Assembly (NCBI GenBank): GCA_937874965.1
Contig: CALNCD010000276.1
Span: forward strand, 1-14,841
Direction of reading: 5' to 3'
DNA: 14,841 nt
From: an uncultured Erysipelotrichaceae bacterium
GTDB taxonomy: Bacteria; Bacillota_I; Bacilli_A; Erysipelotrichales; Erysipelotrichaceae
Part shown: piece after piece, positions 1 through 6,768 of the stretch
How positions within the stretch are numbered: position 1 is the first letter of the stretch
How the letters are laid out: the number at the start of each line of letters is the position of its first letter
Notes under the pieces: model-generated
What the model was told of the DNA's origin: nothing
What the model saw: the letters and a program-made list of their open reading frames with translations, nothing else
The model's database searches: none
Program-made: the position numbers and the translations under genes

Positions 1-601
1 TGAAAATCTGGACTGGATTCCTTATGATGCAACTCGGCTAAGTGAGTTGATTAACCTCCGGGGTTTTTCACCTGATGATAATCTGCCTGTATTGATGCAA
101 CGGAAAATCTATACGTACAATTGCCTCAGTGCTGTTGTCGCTTATCTGGGTTATATTCTGGGATATGATGATTATGCTGAAGCGGCAAACGATCAAGTTG
201 TCGTCAGCTTTATGGAGAAGATTAGAAGCGTGATTGACCGTGCTGTTTCAACTGAGTTCAGCGTTCCTCTGGATGAGCAGCATTCTTTTTCAAAACATGC
301 GGTTGAGAAATTCAGGAATAAAGAGATCAAGGATACTATCGACAGAAATACCCGTGATTCGAAACGGAAGCTGTCTGAAAATGAGCGGCTTATTGCGCCT
401 TTGAAACTTATCAGCAAACATGGACTGGCGTCGCAGGAATTGCTGTCAGTATGTGCCTGTGCCTGTTTCTATGGAATGCGCCAGGATGGCCTGGATTGGC
501 ATGAAGTCACAGATCTGCTGCATTCCCTCCCGGAGGATTGGCAATCCGGAATCATCGAAGAAGTCAGGAGATTGAATCATGGCGAAAATATACTTGGATA
601 G
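1..601 (+). CDS. Mannitol-1-phosphate 5-dehydrogenase-like protein, C-terminal part (partial at left edge)
   Basis: The reading frame is open from base 2 with no upstream stop, so the gene starts outside the window and only about the last 199 residues are seen. They match the C-terminal helical domain of the polyol-specific long-chain dehydrogenase family (MtlD and relatives): a Lys-x4-Asn motif before an AYLGY segment (about bases 104-154), and the RKLS-x2-ERLI segment near 361-395, equivalent to RKLSxxDRLI of MtlD. Family members oxidise sugar-alcohol phosphates with NAD, for example mannitol-1-phosphate to fructose-6-phosphate. The missing N-terminal part would hold the Rossmann fold. The His expected three residues after the Asn is a Ser here (codon 128-130), so the substrate may differ from mannitol-1-phosphate. 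The end overlaps the next gene by 23 nt, which suggests translational coupling with an aldolase that uses fructose-6-phosphate. The family is clear; the exact substrate is not. Confidence 0.75.
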   Translation, partial: ENLDWIPYDATRLSELINLRGFSPDDNLPVLMQRKIYTYNCLSAVVAYLGYILGYDDYAEAANDQVVVSFMEKIRSVIDRAVSTEFSVPLDEQHSFSKHAVEKFRNKEIKDTIDRNTRDSKRKLSENERLIAPLKLISKHGLASQELLSVCACACFYGMRQDGLDWHEVTDLLHSLPEDWQSGIIEEVRRLNHGENILG

Positions 602-1229
602 TGCTGATCCTGCAATCACTGGACTGATCCGCGATTATCGCCTAGCTGGAGCAACATCCAATCCAACTATCCTGCTGCGTGACGCTTGTATTCAGTCATC
701 ATTTATCGAAAGGGTTCCGGATGAAGCCATGTATTTTGTTCAGACCATCGGTGAAAAAGCATCGGAAATGATTGATGAAGGAAGAAGGATCTACACGGCA
801 CGGGCAGGGTGCGCTGTGAAAATACCGGCAACCAAAGAAGGACTGAAGGCAATGGCAGTACTGGTGCATGAGGGTATTCCTGTTCTTGCAACAGCGATCT
901 ATTCCTTTTCCCAAGCTGTACTGGCGCTGAACATGGGTGTTCACTATATCGCACCCTATCTCAATCGGATGCTGAATCGTGATTATCAGGGCTATGAAAT
1001 CATTCAGCGGATTCAGCACTACAAACAAGACCAGAGAATTGATTGCGAAGTGGTCGCTGCAAGCTTTAAGTCACTTGATCAGATTCTGCAGGTGATACAA
1101 GGAGGCGTTGATGCGGTAACTGTCCCCTTGCCTCTCTTTTACGAGTGGATTGAAAATGAAGATGCAGACAAGGCCGTGAAGGATTTCAAGCACGATTATT
1201 CCTTGCTGCTTGCTGATAAGCACATGTGA
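579..1229 (+). CDS. fsa: Fructose-6-phosphate aldolase / transaldolase-like (FSA/TalC family)
   Basis: This 216-residue protein has the length of fructose-6-phosphate aldolases (about 220), which split fructose-6-phosphate into dihydroxyacetone and glyceraldehyde-3-phosphate, or act as small transaldolases, in the cytosol. Visible family marks are the N-terminal LDSAD strand, the AGATSNPT loop (residues 23-30), Gln55, the Schiff-base Lys81 in VKIPAT, the catalytic-type Tyr127 in IAPYLNR, and ASFKS (161-165). All align with E. coli FsaA (its Lys85 and Tyr131). The ATG at 579 has an AGGAG at 566-570, and the gene overlaps the dehydrogenase by 23 nt, so the two are probably one operon for polyol breakdown. 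A terminator follows at 1246-1286. Sequence alone cannot separate aldolase from transaldolase activity; Tyr rather than Phe three residues before the Asn129-Arg130 pair resembles FSA. Confidence 0.88.
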   Translation: MAKIYLDSADPAITGLIRDYRLAGATSNPTILLRDACIQSSFIERVPDEAMYFVQTIGEKASEMIDEGRRIYTARAGCAVKIPATKEGLKAMAVLVHEGIPVLATAIYSFSQAVLALNMGVHYIAPYLNRMLNRDYQGYEIIQRIQHYKQDQRIDCEVVAASFKSLDQILQVIQGGVDAVTVPLPLFYEWIENEDADKAVKDFKHDYSLLLADKHM

Positions 1230-1245
1230 TTTCCAGAAGTTCAAG

Positions 1246-1286
1246 ACCCATGAAGCCATGCTGTACGCATCGGCTTATGGGTTTTT
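1246..1286 (+). terminator. Rho-independent terminator of the dehydrogenase-aldolase operon
   Basis: ACCCAT(g)AAGCC pairs with GGCTTATGGGT (one bulged G), the loop is about 14 nt, and a TTTTT run follows. It starts 16 nt after the aldolase stop codon. Confidence 0.75.
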
Positions 1287-1415
1287 AAGCGTTATGCGCA
1301 AGGTTGAGTTTACTTCTGACGTAGATTCCACACCGTTTATGGGCGGGATAAGAAGCAATCGCGGTGGTAAACGCGGCACGTGAATCCGATGCCCCGTCAA
1401 TGCAAGAACTCTGAA

Positions 1416-1439
1416 TTTTCTGTTTCCTGAAACAGAAAA
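1416..1439. repeat. Perfect 10-bp inverted repeat with 4-nt loop
   Basis: TTTTCTGTTT and AAACAGAAAA are exact reverse complements separated by CCTG. No T-run follows on either strand, so it is not a standard terminator. It could be an operator or an RNA hairpin. It lies about 200 nt upstream of the membrane protein gene. Confidence 0.6.
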
Positions 1440-1572
1440 CCGAAGGATAACATCGGCTTAACATGACCTGTCTGACGATGTGTTTTTGAGAACTGGACGT
1501 TTGAAAAAGAAGAATGACCATGCCATAATAAACGTATGAATTGATAATGTTAGGATTGTGCAGTTGCGACTA

Positions 1573-1602
1573 TTGAAATTCAGTTGTTGAATCGGCTATC
1601 GT
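1573..1602 (+). promoter_or_regulatory. Weak promoter candidate for the membrane protein gene
   Basis: TTGAAA at 1573-1578, an 18-nt spacer, and TATCGT at 1597-1602 match sigma-A boxes at 4 of 6 positions each. The start would lie about 30 nt before the GTG. It is only the best match nearby, not a strong one. Confidence 0.25.
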
Positions 1603-1637
1603 CATTGGTTTGATGATACGAGAGGAGAAGCAGTACA

Positions 1638-2114
1638 GTGGGTCATCTTGGATTTTCGTACATCGGGTTAGTTTTTCTGCTCATGCTGTTTATTCCGAAT
1701 CTTATCTGGGCTAAACATCAGCCGGAAGGCTACACGGCCGTGCATGAGAACCGGATTCTGGTGCTTTGTGAGCGTATCGGACAAGTTCTAACGACAACTT
1801 GCGTCCTGATTTTTGATGATTTCAATCTGAAACCGTGGCACTCATGGTCTTTATGGCTGGTGCTGGCAATCGGATTGATGATTCTCTATGAAATGTGGTG
1901 GATACACTACTTCAAGAGTCCTAAGACGCTTAAGGATTTCTATGGCCGTTTCTTTGGAATTCCGTTTCCGGGTGCAACTTTGCCTGTTGCCGCATTTTTT
2001 CTGCTTGGAATTTACGGCCGGGTGATCTGGCTCATGCTGGCCACGCTTCTGCTGGGAATCGGTCATATCACAATCCATTGGAATCATGCCCGTTCAATAC
2101 ATGAAGAACGCTAG
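1638..2114 (+). CDS. Uncharacterised multi-pass membrane protein (158 aa)
   Basis: I do not recognise a named family. The protein is very hydrophobic with about five likely membrane segments: residues 6-25, 46-60, 70-91, 112-127 and 129-147. Aromatic and charged residues sit in the loops (WAKHQPEGY after the first segment, YFKSPKTLKDFYGR before the fourth). It ends with a His-rich tail (HITIHWNHARSIHEER), which could bind metal, but that is inference. The start is GTG, chosen because AGAGGAG at 1621-1627 lies 10 nt upstream and no ATG fits. It is a lone transcription unit: a terminator precedes it at 1246-1286 and another follows at 2203-2242. Neighbours give no clear functional hint. It looks like a complete, real gene because the frame is well kept and begins with a classic membrane segment. 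Confidence 0.72.
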   Translation: MGHLGFSYIGLVFLLMLFIPNLIWAKHQPEGYTAVHENRILVLCERIGQVLTTTCVLIFDDFNLKPWHSWSLWLVLAIGLMILYEMWWIHYFKSPKTLKDFYGRFFGIPFPGATLPVAAFFLLGIYGRVIWLMLATLLLGIGHITIHWNHARSIHEER

Positions 2115-2202
2115 GCTAAACGCATCAGCGATGTTTTAGGAAACAGGGTATCGAACGGGAAGCGCAGATAACAGTGACCAGAAATTATCATGGCATCCAT
2201 CA

Positions 2203-2242
2203 AGACCGATCACGCACCGTTAAGAGGTGAATGGTCTTTTTT
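2203..2242 (+). terminator. Rho-independent terminator after the membrane protein gene
   Basis: AGACC/GGTCT forms the outer stem, with AT/AT after a bulged G and CACC/GGTG inside an internal loop, followed by TTTTTT. The inner stem is imperfect. It lies about 90 nt after the stop codon. Confidence 0.6.
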
Positions 2243-2291
2243 GCGCGTTTCACAGGGTGGCGTTCCAGGGACTGAATGGTATCACTGTCTA

Positions 2292-2344
2292 TTAACACTT
2301 CTTAACGGATGAAATACCATTTATTAACATTGACGTGGTTTAAT
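2292..2344 (+). promoter_or_regulatory. PhoP-box-like direct repeat array and extended -10 promoter of the symporter operon
   Basis: TTAACA (2292-2297), TTAACG (2302-2307) and TTAACA (2324-2329) lie on the same strand with start-to-start steps of 10 and 22 nt. The missing third position (2313-2318) is only weakly similar. Nine nt after the last repeat comes TTTAAT (2339-2344), preceded by TGG, an extended -10. The predicted start is near 2351, about 30 nt before the GTG. The same layout is found before the operon at 6845. Direct TTAACA-type repeats about 11 bp apart, ending just upstream of the -10, are the known layout of PhoP boxes in Bacillus; that this host uses PhoP here is inferred. Confidence 0.6.
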
Positions 2345-2380
2345 TATCTCGGTAAATGAAATAAAGGGGGTACAGAATTC

Positions 2381-3685
2381 GTGCTGCAAACCAAGAAAAC
2401 CCATCCGCTTCGTTATGCTATCGGTATGTTGGGAACATCAATTCCGATAAATATGTTTAAAACATATGCTGCTGCCTTTTATATCGATCAGCTCAAGCTA
2501 ATTACCACAACGCATTATTCATTGATCTTATTGATCTATACGATTATTGATGCGGTCGACAATCCGCTTTACGGGTTCTTCTCGGATCGGACCAGAACCA
2601 AGTGGGGACGGCGCAGACCGTGGCTGCTGATTGGAGCACCGTTATTGGTTCTTTGTTTTATCTTGTTCTTCAATCCGCCGGAAGGACTTGGAGAAGGATC
2701 GGCTTTTGCTTATGTCACGTTGTTCTATGTATTGACCGGAACACTTGATTCTCTGATCAGCACCAATTACGGTGCATTGTTTCCTGAACTTTTCAATGAT
2801 GAGAAAAGCCGTGGCAATGCAAATGCTTTAAGGCAGGTCTTTCAATATGTCGCAATGGTTATCAGTATCGCATTGACACCGATGGTGGCTAAAGCCATCG
2901 GTTATCGTATGACAGCCATTATCTACGGGCTGGTGGCTCTTGGCGTGATTGTCTTCATGACATTAGGGACCCATGAGGATATCGAGGCGCAATCACTTGA
3001 AAAGCCGGACCTGTGGCGAACTTTAAAGGAAATTGTGAAAAACAAGCATTTCTGGATATACGGGATAACCAATGCCATGTTCTTTGCTGGTCTGGGTCTG
3101 GTTCAGCAGGGGATGTCCTTCTATGTGAAGTATGCCTTGAATATTGATGCTTCCAATGCGACGATTCTGCTGGGAACATTCCTTCTTGCTACACTCGCAA
3201 CAATTCCGGTGTGGGTTATGATTCTGCGGAAGGTCCATGTCTTGAAGTCGTGGCGAATTGCCTTGATAGTCATCACAGCGGCTTTGGTTCCGCTTTATTT
3301 TACCGGAACATTGATCAGTGCTCTGGTTGTTGTGGTTTTCTTCGGCTTTGGTCTTGCAGGTGTTTCGGTGACGATGGATATCATTGCTGCCCGGATTCTG
3401 GATAATGACCGGATTGAACATCAGGTGAAGCGTGAGGGCAGTTTCTCCAGTCTTCTAGGCATTATGAATAAGTCCGGGGGATTGTTCACGTCATTGGGAT
3501 TTCTGTTGATGAATCTCTTGTATGGCTACGTGGATGGAAATCAGGTCGGTCCTAATCCGGATGGCGCTGCCCGGTTTATGACAGTGTTGTTTCCATTGGT
3601 ACTGTTTGTTATCTGTGTCCTTTTCTCCAGGCTCTTGTCCTTCAAGGAAAACAATCGTACGGATGCAGAAGAAGGGAGAAATTGA
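2381..3685 (+). CDS. GPH-family sugar:cation symporter (MFS superfamily)
   Basis: This 434-residue protein has the length and about 12 membrane segments of the glycoside-pentoside-hexuronide symporters (MelB-type), which import sugars or glycosides with Na+ or H+. The hallmark is the TM2 to loop 2-3 region: acidic Asp57 and Asp60 (IIDAVDNP), then GFFSDRTRTKWGRRRPW (residues 65-81), typical of this family. A second family-like stretch is the central cytoplasmic loop near 205-225. The start is GTG at 2381, with AAGGGGG at 2364-2370 ten nt upstream; the next ATG lies inside the first membrane segment. It is the first gene of an operon with an esterase and a PHP metallohydrolase (next start 1 nt after this stop), so the imported compound is probably an ester, glycoside or phosphoester derivative cleaved by those enzymes. 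The transported substrate cannot be read from sequence. Confidence 0.85.
   Translation: MLQTKKTHPLRYAIGMLGTSIPINMFKTYAAAFYIDQLKLITTTHYSLILLIYTIIDAVDNPLYGFFSDRTRTKWGRRRPWLLIGAPLLVLCFILFFNPPEGLGEGSAFAYVTLFYVLTGTLDSLISTNYGALFPELFNDEKSRGNANALRQVFQYVAMVISIALTPMVAKAIGYRMTAIIYGLVALGVIVFMTLGTHEDIEAQSLEKPDLWRTLKEIVKNKHFWIYGITNAMFFAGLGLVQQGMSFYVKYALNIDASNATILLGTFLLATLATIPVWVMILRKVHVLKSWRIALIVITAALVPLYFTGTLISALVVVVFFGFGLAGVSVTMDIIAARILDNDRIEHQVKREGSFSSLLGIMNKSGGLFTSLGFLLMNLLYGYVDGNQVGPNPDGAARFMTVLFPLVLFVICVLFSRLLSFKENNRTDAEEGRN
3674..3678 (+). promoter_or_regulatory. Ribosome binding site that sets the esterase start
   Basis: GGGAG lies 8 nt before the ATG at 3687. The same frame is open from 3606, but that earlier ATG lies within the symporter gene and gives a 27-residue extension unlike the esterase family. 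Confidence 0.7.
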
Positions 3686-3686
3686 T

Positions 3687-4445
3687 ATGGCAGTCTATGA
3701 ATTCCATTTTCATTCGGGAGAATTGAAAATGAATACGGATGCGGTTGTCATCGGTCCGGACGCGCCGATGAGGCAGCAATCCTTGGCTGACTGGAAGGTC
3801 CTGTATCTTCTTCATGGCTTGTCGGATGACTGCGGGGCCTGGCTGCGTCATACCCGTATTGAAGATTATGCATTAAAACATCATATCATGGTCATTATGC
3901 CCAGCGGGGGGCGCAGCATGTACTGTGATCATGTCAATGGTCAGAATTATCTGGGCTATCTAGCCAATGAGCTTCCAGCGTATCTCAGGGGAGTTCTGAA
4001 TCATCCTCTCAAGCCAGAACAAAGCTATATTGCGGGAAACTCAATGGGGGGATTAGGGGCTGCAAAAATTGCCTTGACTTATCCGGAGCGTTATCGTGGG
4101 TTTGCAAGTTTTTCCGGGTTGCTGGCTTTTGGTCCCTTTATGCAAGGCAAGGAAATCAGCCGGGGAATGATGCAGGAATTTGCATTTATGCAGGACATTA
4201 TCGATCACCCGACAACGACAAGTCTGGATCCGATCAATCTGCTGAATGAGAGGCAGATTCATCCTGATTTCTATCTAGCCTGCGGTCTGGAGGATGATCT
4301 TCTCGGCTGTACGGAGGCGTTTTACCATAAAGCCCGTCAGCTGGGCATGAAGGGCGAGTGTGTTCTCGAAGCAGGGAAGCATGACTGGGATTTCTGGGAG
4401 AGAACAATTGCCAGATACACTGAGGTTATCCATGAAGGAAAATAA
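3687..4445 (+). CDS. Esterase D / acetyl-esterase-like alpha/beta hydrolase
   Basis: This 252-residue cytosolic serine hydrolase resembles the esterase D family (S-formylglutathione hydrolase, tributyrin esterase EstA, acyl-sugar esterases). Visible parts are the oxyanion-side LLHG (41-44), a Gly-x-Ser-x-Gly elbow at 117-121 (GNSMG, nucleophile Ser119), an acidic residue at 203-204 (GLEDD) and the catalytic His232 in GKHDWDFW. No signal peptide or membrane segment is seen. The chosen ATG starts 1 nt after the symporter stop, and the gene overlaps the next one by 14 nt, so it is the middle gene of a coupled operon. A sensible role is removing acyl groups from the imported sugar derivative; this is inferred from context. 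Lengths and motif spacing are normal, so the gene looks intact. Confidence 0.82.
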   Translation: MAVYEFHFHSGELKMNTDAVVIGPDAPMRQQSLADWKVLYLLHGLSDDCGAWLRHTRIEDYALKHHIMVIMPSGGRSMYCDHVNGQNYLGYLANELPAYLRGVLNHPLKPEQSYIAGNSMGGLGAAKIALTYPERYRGFASFSGLLAFGPFMQGKEISRGMMQEFAFMQDIIDHPTTTSLDPINLLNERQIHPDFYLACGLEDDLLGCTEAFYHKARQLGMKGECVLEAGKHDWDFWERTIARYTEVIHEGK

Positions 4446-5715
4446 GTTCGTTCTTCATCACCACATTGCTAAAGAAAAAGAAGGCCTTTATTATACGATT
4501 CCGTTTGAGGTCGGGACAGATATTGAGAAAATAGCAATACACTATGCGTATCCGCGCTCAGGACCCGGAAAGCGGGCGAATGTGGTTGATCTGGGCATTG
4601 AAAACAGTGAAGGGCAGTTTCTGGGATGGTCAGGAAGTGCACACCCCAGGATTGAGGTAGGACGCTATGATTCCTCGCCAGGCTACCTGAGCGGGCCGAT
4701 TGAATCGGGGAAGTGGTCCATTATTGTGGGTGCTTACAAAATACCGGATGAAGGTCTTGATGTCGTTTATACGATTACGCAAAGGATTCAGGAAGCGCGC
4801 TGGCTGGTCGGTGATCTTCATATGCATTCTACGGCTTCGGATGGCCAGCATACCCTCTTTGAACTTATCGGCAAGGCTCAAAAAGAAGGATTGGACTTTA
4901 TCGCAGTCAGTGATCACAACAATTACGCCAATAATCTGATGCTGCCCGCCATTTCCGGATTAACCTTGATACCGGCAGTTGAATGGACGCATTATCGAGG
5001 CCATATGAATTTTTATGGTCTGGTTCAGCCATTTGCGAACAGTTTCATTGCGAATACTTCTGAAGAGAAGAATGCTGTTCTTGCCTATGTCAGGCACCAT
5101 CATGGCCTGGTTTCCGTCAATCATCCGAAGTGCGGGATGTGTCCGTATTTATGGGATGACGAGGACTTTGATCTGATGGAAATATGGAATGGACCCATGA
5201 CCGCACGGAATCGGCGTGCCATCACCTGGTGGACAAAGCTGCTGAGTGAAGGGAAAGTGGTTCCTGCAGTAGGTGGCAGTGATTATCATCGCGATCAGCG
5301 GCCTGTTCGCTTTGCGCATCCTGTGAATATCGTTTATGCCAAATCACCCTCGGTTCCTGATATTCTTGATGCAATCGCATCTGGGCATCTCTATATCAGC
5401 AGTTCAGTTCATGGGGTAAGAATGACACTTGATTGCCAAGGCAGCACATTCGGGGATACTCTTGTCTGCCCATCGAAGCAAAGAATTGAGCTGACGCTTG
5501 CCTTGACCCGGTTGAAACCTTACCACCGGCTAATTGCGGTAAGTGAACAGGGCGAAGAAGAGATACCTCTCGAACGTCAAGGTGATCATGCCCTTGTTCA
5601 TCTATCCAGGCCTTATCAAACCTTTGTCTACTTCAAAGTCGTTGCTTCACTGTTTTCAAAAACCATGATTGCGGCAGTTTCCAATCCGCTTTACTTTTCA
5701 GAAGGCAATGATTGA
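4432..5715 (+). CDS. PHP-domain metallohydrolase (CehA/McbA-like)
   Basis: This 427-residue protein has an N-terminal beta-rich domain (about 1-122), a PHP metal-dependent hydrolase domain (about 125-305) and a C-terminal beta domain (about 320-420). The layout resembles CehA/McbA-type metallohydrolases. Likely metal ligands are His130 and His132 (DLHMHS), Asp161-His162 (SDHNN), Glu184, His191, His231 (NHP) and Asp284/His286 (GSDYH). PHP proteins mostly hydrolyse phosphoesters, while CehA-like members cleave other esters, so the bond attacked is open. There is no signal peptide, so it acts in the cytosol. The ATG at 4432 has GAGG at 4422-4425, and the gene overlaps the esterase by 14 nt. An earlier in-frame ATG at 4360 lies deep in the esterase gene and adds no family-like sequence. 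It is the last gene of the operon; a terminator lies at 5873-5898. Confidence 0.8.
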   Translation: MKENKFVLHHHIAKEKEGLYYTIPFEVGTDIEKIAIHYAYPRSGPGKRANVVDLGIENSEGQFLGWSGSAHPRIEVGRYDSSPGYLSGPIESGKWSIIVGAYKIPDEGLDVVYTITQRIQEARWLVGDLHMHSTASDGQHTLFELIGKAQKEGLDFIAVSDHNNYANNLMLPAISGLTLIPAVEWTHYRGHMNFYGLVQPFANSFIANTSEEKNAVLAYVRHHHGLVSVNHPKCGMCPYLWDDEDFDLMEIWNGPMTARNRRAITWWTKLLSEGKVVPAVGGSDYHRDQRPVRFAHPVNIVYAKSPSVPDILDAIASGHLYISSSVHGVRMTLDCQGSTFGDTLVCPSKQRIELTLALTRLKPYHRLIAVSEQGEEEIPLERQGDHALVHLSRPYQTFVYFKVVASLFSKTMIAAVSNPLYFSEGND

Positions 5716-5855
5716 GAAATGCCACGATTTGCATCTGAGCACTGATTTGTCATTCTTGTCGGTTACCGGGTAGCATCATTTTCCTTCTACTATTCATCGT
5801 TGTTCATCCGCGTACAATTGACGACCTCCAGAAGACAGAACAGAAAGAATGACCT

Positions 5856-6686
5856 TTAGCGTTTTAAAAGAGAGCTGTGGCGATTGCGCAGCTTTTTTAA
5901 ATTGCTGATGTGGTTCAGTGATCGTTTGGATTTTTGCGCCAGCATCAGAATAATGCAATCAAGAAGGGTAATCAGGGAGGCAACTGAATGGTATTCATTG
6001 CGTTGTCCTCGATAGCAGGTGAGGATTTCGTCATATGTCGGAGGGATTTCCAGAGGCAGCAAGTCCGTGATCAAAAGCAATTTATAGTCAGTTGTTGCTT
6101 TCTCCTCAAGAAGTATGCGTATTTCGTTTAAGACGTGACTTAAACAGAAGACAATAATCAAATCCTGTTTTGTGACATTGTTTAAACTTTCATAAATAGT
6201 TGTCCCTTGGTCCATGACAATTAAGTGATATCCATAACGCCGAAGCCGGAAAGATAATATTTGCGCACATCCCGAAGAGACATCCGGTGCGTAGATGTAG
6301 ATATGCCTTGCTTCAATGATCATGTCGACCGCCGTGGAAAGAATTTGAGGATTGATTGCTTGTTTAGTGGTCATAATGGATTGAATATTATCATGGAAGA
6401 TTTCACTGTAAATATCTTCTTTCGTAGTGCTTTGCGACAAAGTTGTCTTTATTTTTGAATCAGGAGTTCTGAGGTTATCTGCTAGCATTTGCTTTCGATA
6501 TCCTTTGATGGTTAAAAAATCATTTTTCTTCCAGAAGCGGGTCATTGATGAGTTGCTGATGGAAAGTTCGTTCGCGATTTCTTCAGAGGTCATCAAGAGA
6601 ACCCGTTCTTCATTGTGTACCAGAAAATGCATGATGGTATAGTCCGTGGAGGTAAATTGTTCGGTTTTAAAGCGTTCAAGGTTCAT
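5856..6686 (-). CDS. RpiR/MurR-family transcriptional regulator (HTH + SIS domain)
   Basis: This 276-residue protein has the two-part layout of RpiR regulators: an N-terminal helix-turn-helix (about 33-52, with TSEEIANELSISNSSMTRF) and a C-terminal SIS domain (about 116-250), which in this family binds phosphosugars. The usual SGxT-type phosphate loop is not obvious; the matching place reads FCLSHVLNE (180-188), so the effector may be unusual. The start was set to 6686 rather than the in-frame ATG at 6707, because AAGGAG (6696-6701 on this strand) lies 9 nt before 6686, inside the longer frame, while nothing precedes 6707. It is divergent from the importer operon at 6845 and convergent with the PHP operon, so it could control either or both. 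A palindrome at 6731-6746 over its own -35 box suggests self-regulation. Confidence 0.85.
   Translation of the reverse strand: MNLERFKTEQFTSTDYTIMHFLVHNEERVLLMTSEEIANELSISNSSMTRFWKKNDFLTIKGYRKQMLADNLRTPDSKIKTTLSQSTTKEDIYSEIFHDNIQSIMTTKQAINPQILSTAVDMIIEARHIYIYAPDVSSGCAQILSFRLRRYGYHLIVMDQGTTIYESLNNVTKQDLIIVFCLSHVLNEIRILLEEKATTDYKLLLITDLLPLEIPPTYDEILTCYRGQRNEYHSVASLITLLDCIILMLAQKSKRSLNHISNLKKLRNRHSSLLKR
5873..5898. terminator. Terminator, probably two-way, inside the 3' end of the RpiR gene
   Basis: AGCTGTG (5873-5879) pairs with CGCAGCT (5887-5893, one G-U pair) around a 7-nt loop, followed by six T on the plus strand. On the minus strand the same stem is followed by CTCTTTT, so it may end both convergent transcripts. 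It lies 158 nt past the PHP gene stop. No other terminator-like stem is visible in 5716-5855. Confidence 0.6.
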
Positions 6687-6695
6687 CTGAATGTT

Positions 6696-6701
6696 CTCCT
6701 T
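6696..6701 (-). promoter_or_regulatory. Ribosome binding site that sets the RpiR start
   Basis: AAGGAG on the minus strand lies 9 nt from the ATG whose first base is 6686. The upstream ATG at 6707 has no such site. Confidence 0.75.
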
Positions 6702-6708
6702 CAGCATC

Positions 6709-6736
6709 AGTATAACGTAGAGCGGTGCTTTGAAAA
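6709..6736 (-). promoter_or_regulatory. Candidate promoter of the RpiR gene
   Basis: On the minus strand, TTTTCA (6736-6731, 4 of 6 matches) and TATACT (6714-6709, 5 of 6) are 16 nt apart. The -35 box lies inside the palindrome at 6731-6746. Confidence 0.45.
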
Positions 6737-6746
6737 TTAATTTTCA
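6731..6746. promoter_or_regulatory. 16-bp perfect palindrome, candidate RpiR operator
   Basis: TGAAAATTAATTTTCA is fully self-complementary. TGAAA/TTTCA half-sites resemble operators described for several RpiR-type regulators. It overlaps the -35 of the regulator's own promoter and lies 22 nt before the TTAACA array of the divergent operon. The site is AT-rich, so chance is possible. Confidence 0.5.
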
Positions 6747-6768
6747 GATATGATAGCGTGAATTTTAA

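Larger units (their letters stand above)
1287..1637. other. Intergenic region, 351 nt, no convincing gene
   Basis: No reading frame here has both a ribosome binding site and a recognisable product. A 78-codon frame on the minus strand (1285-1521) has no family signature that I recognise and runs through the hairpin, so I do not call it. The region holds a perfect 10-bp inverted repeat (1416-1439), a short segment resembling a T-box antiterminator core (1363-1376) and a weak promoter candidate before the next gene (1573-1602). It may be a leftover of a decayed gene or leader; nothing in it proves this. Confidence 0.5.

Noticed and set aside
1363..1376. T-box riboswitch
   Set aside because: Only a core-like scrap is present, with an extra base; no stem I, no specifier loop and no paired terminator, and the next gene is not amino-acid related. 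Kept only as a remark in the findings.
1294..1383. 29-codon plus-strand frame starting at an ATG
   Set aside because: Too short, no ribosome binding site, no recognisable product.
1285..1521. 78-codon minus-strand frame in the intergenic region
   Set aside because: No ribosome binding site, no recognisable family, and it runs through the perfect hairpin and the terminator tail.
2330..2358. TTGACG-17-TAAATG as a sigma-A promoter before the symporter
   Set aside because: The -10 matches only 3 of 6 positions. TGG-TTTAAT at 2336-2344 fits better and shares its spacing from the repeats with the importer promoter.
3606..3686. N-terminal extension of the esterase
   Set aside because: It lies within the symporter gene and lacks a ribosome binding site; the ATG at 3687 has GGGAG at the right distance.
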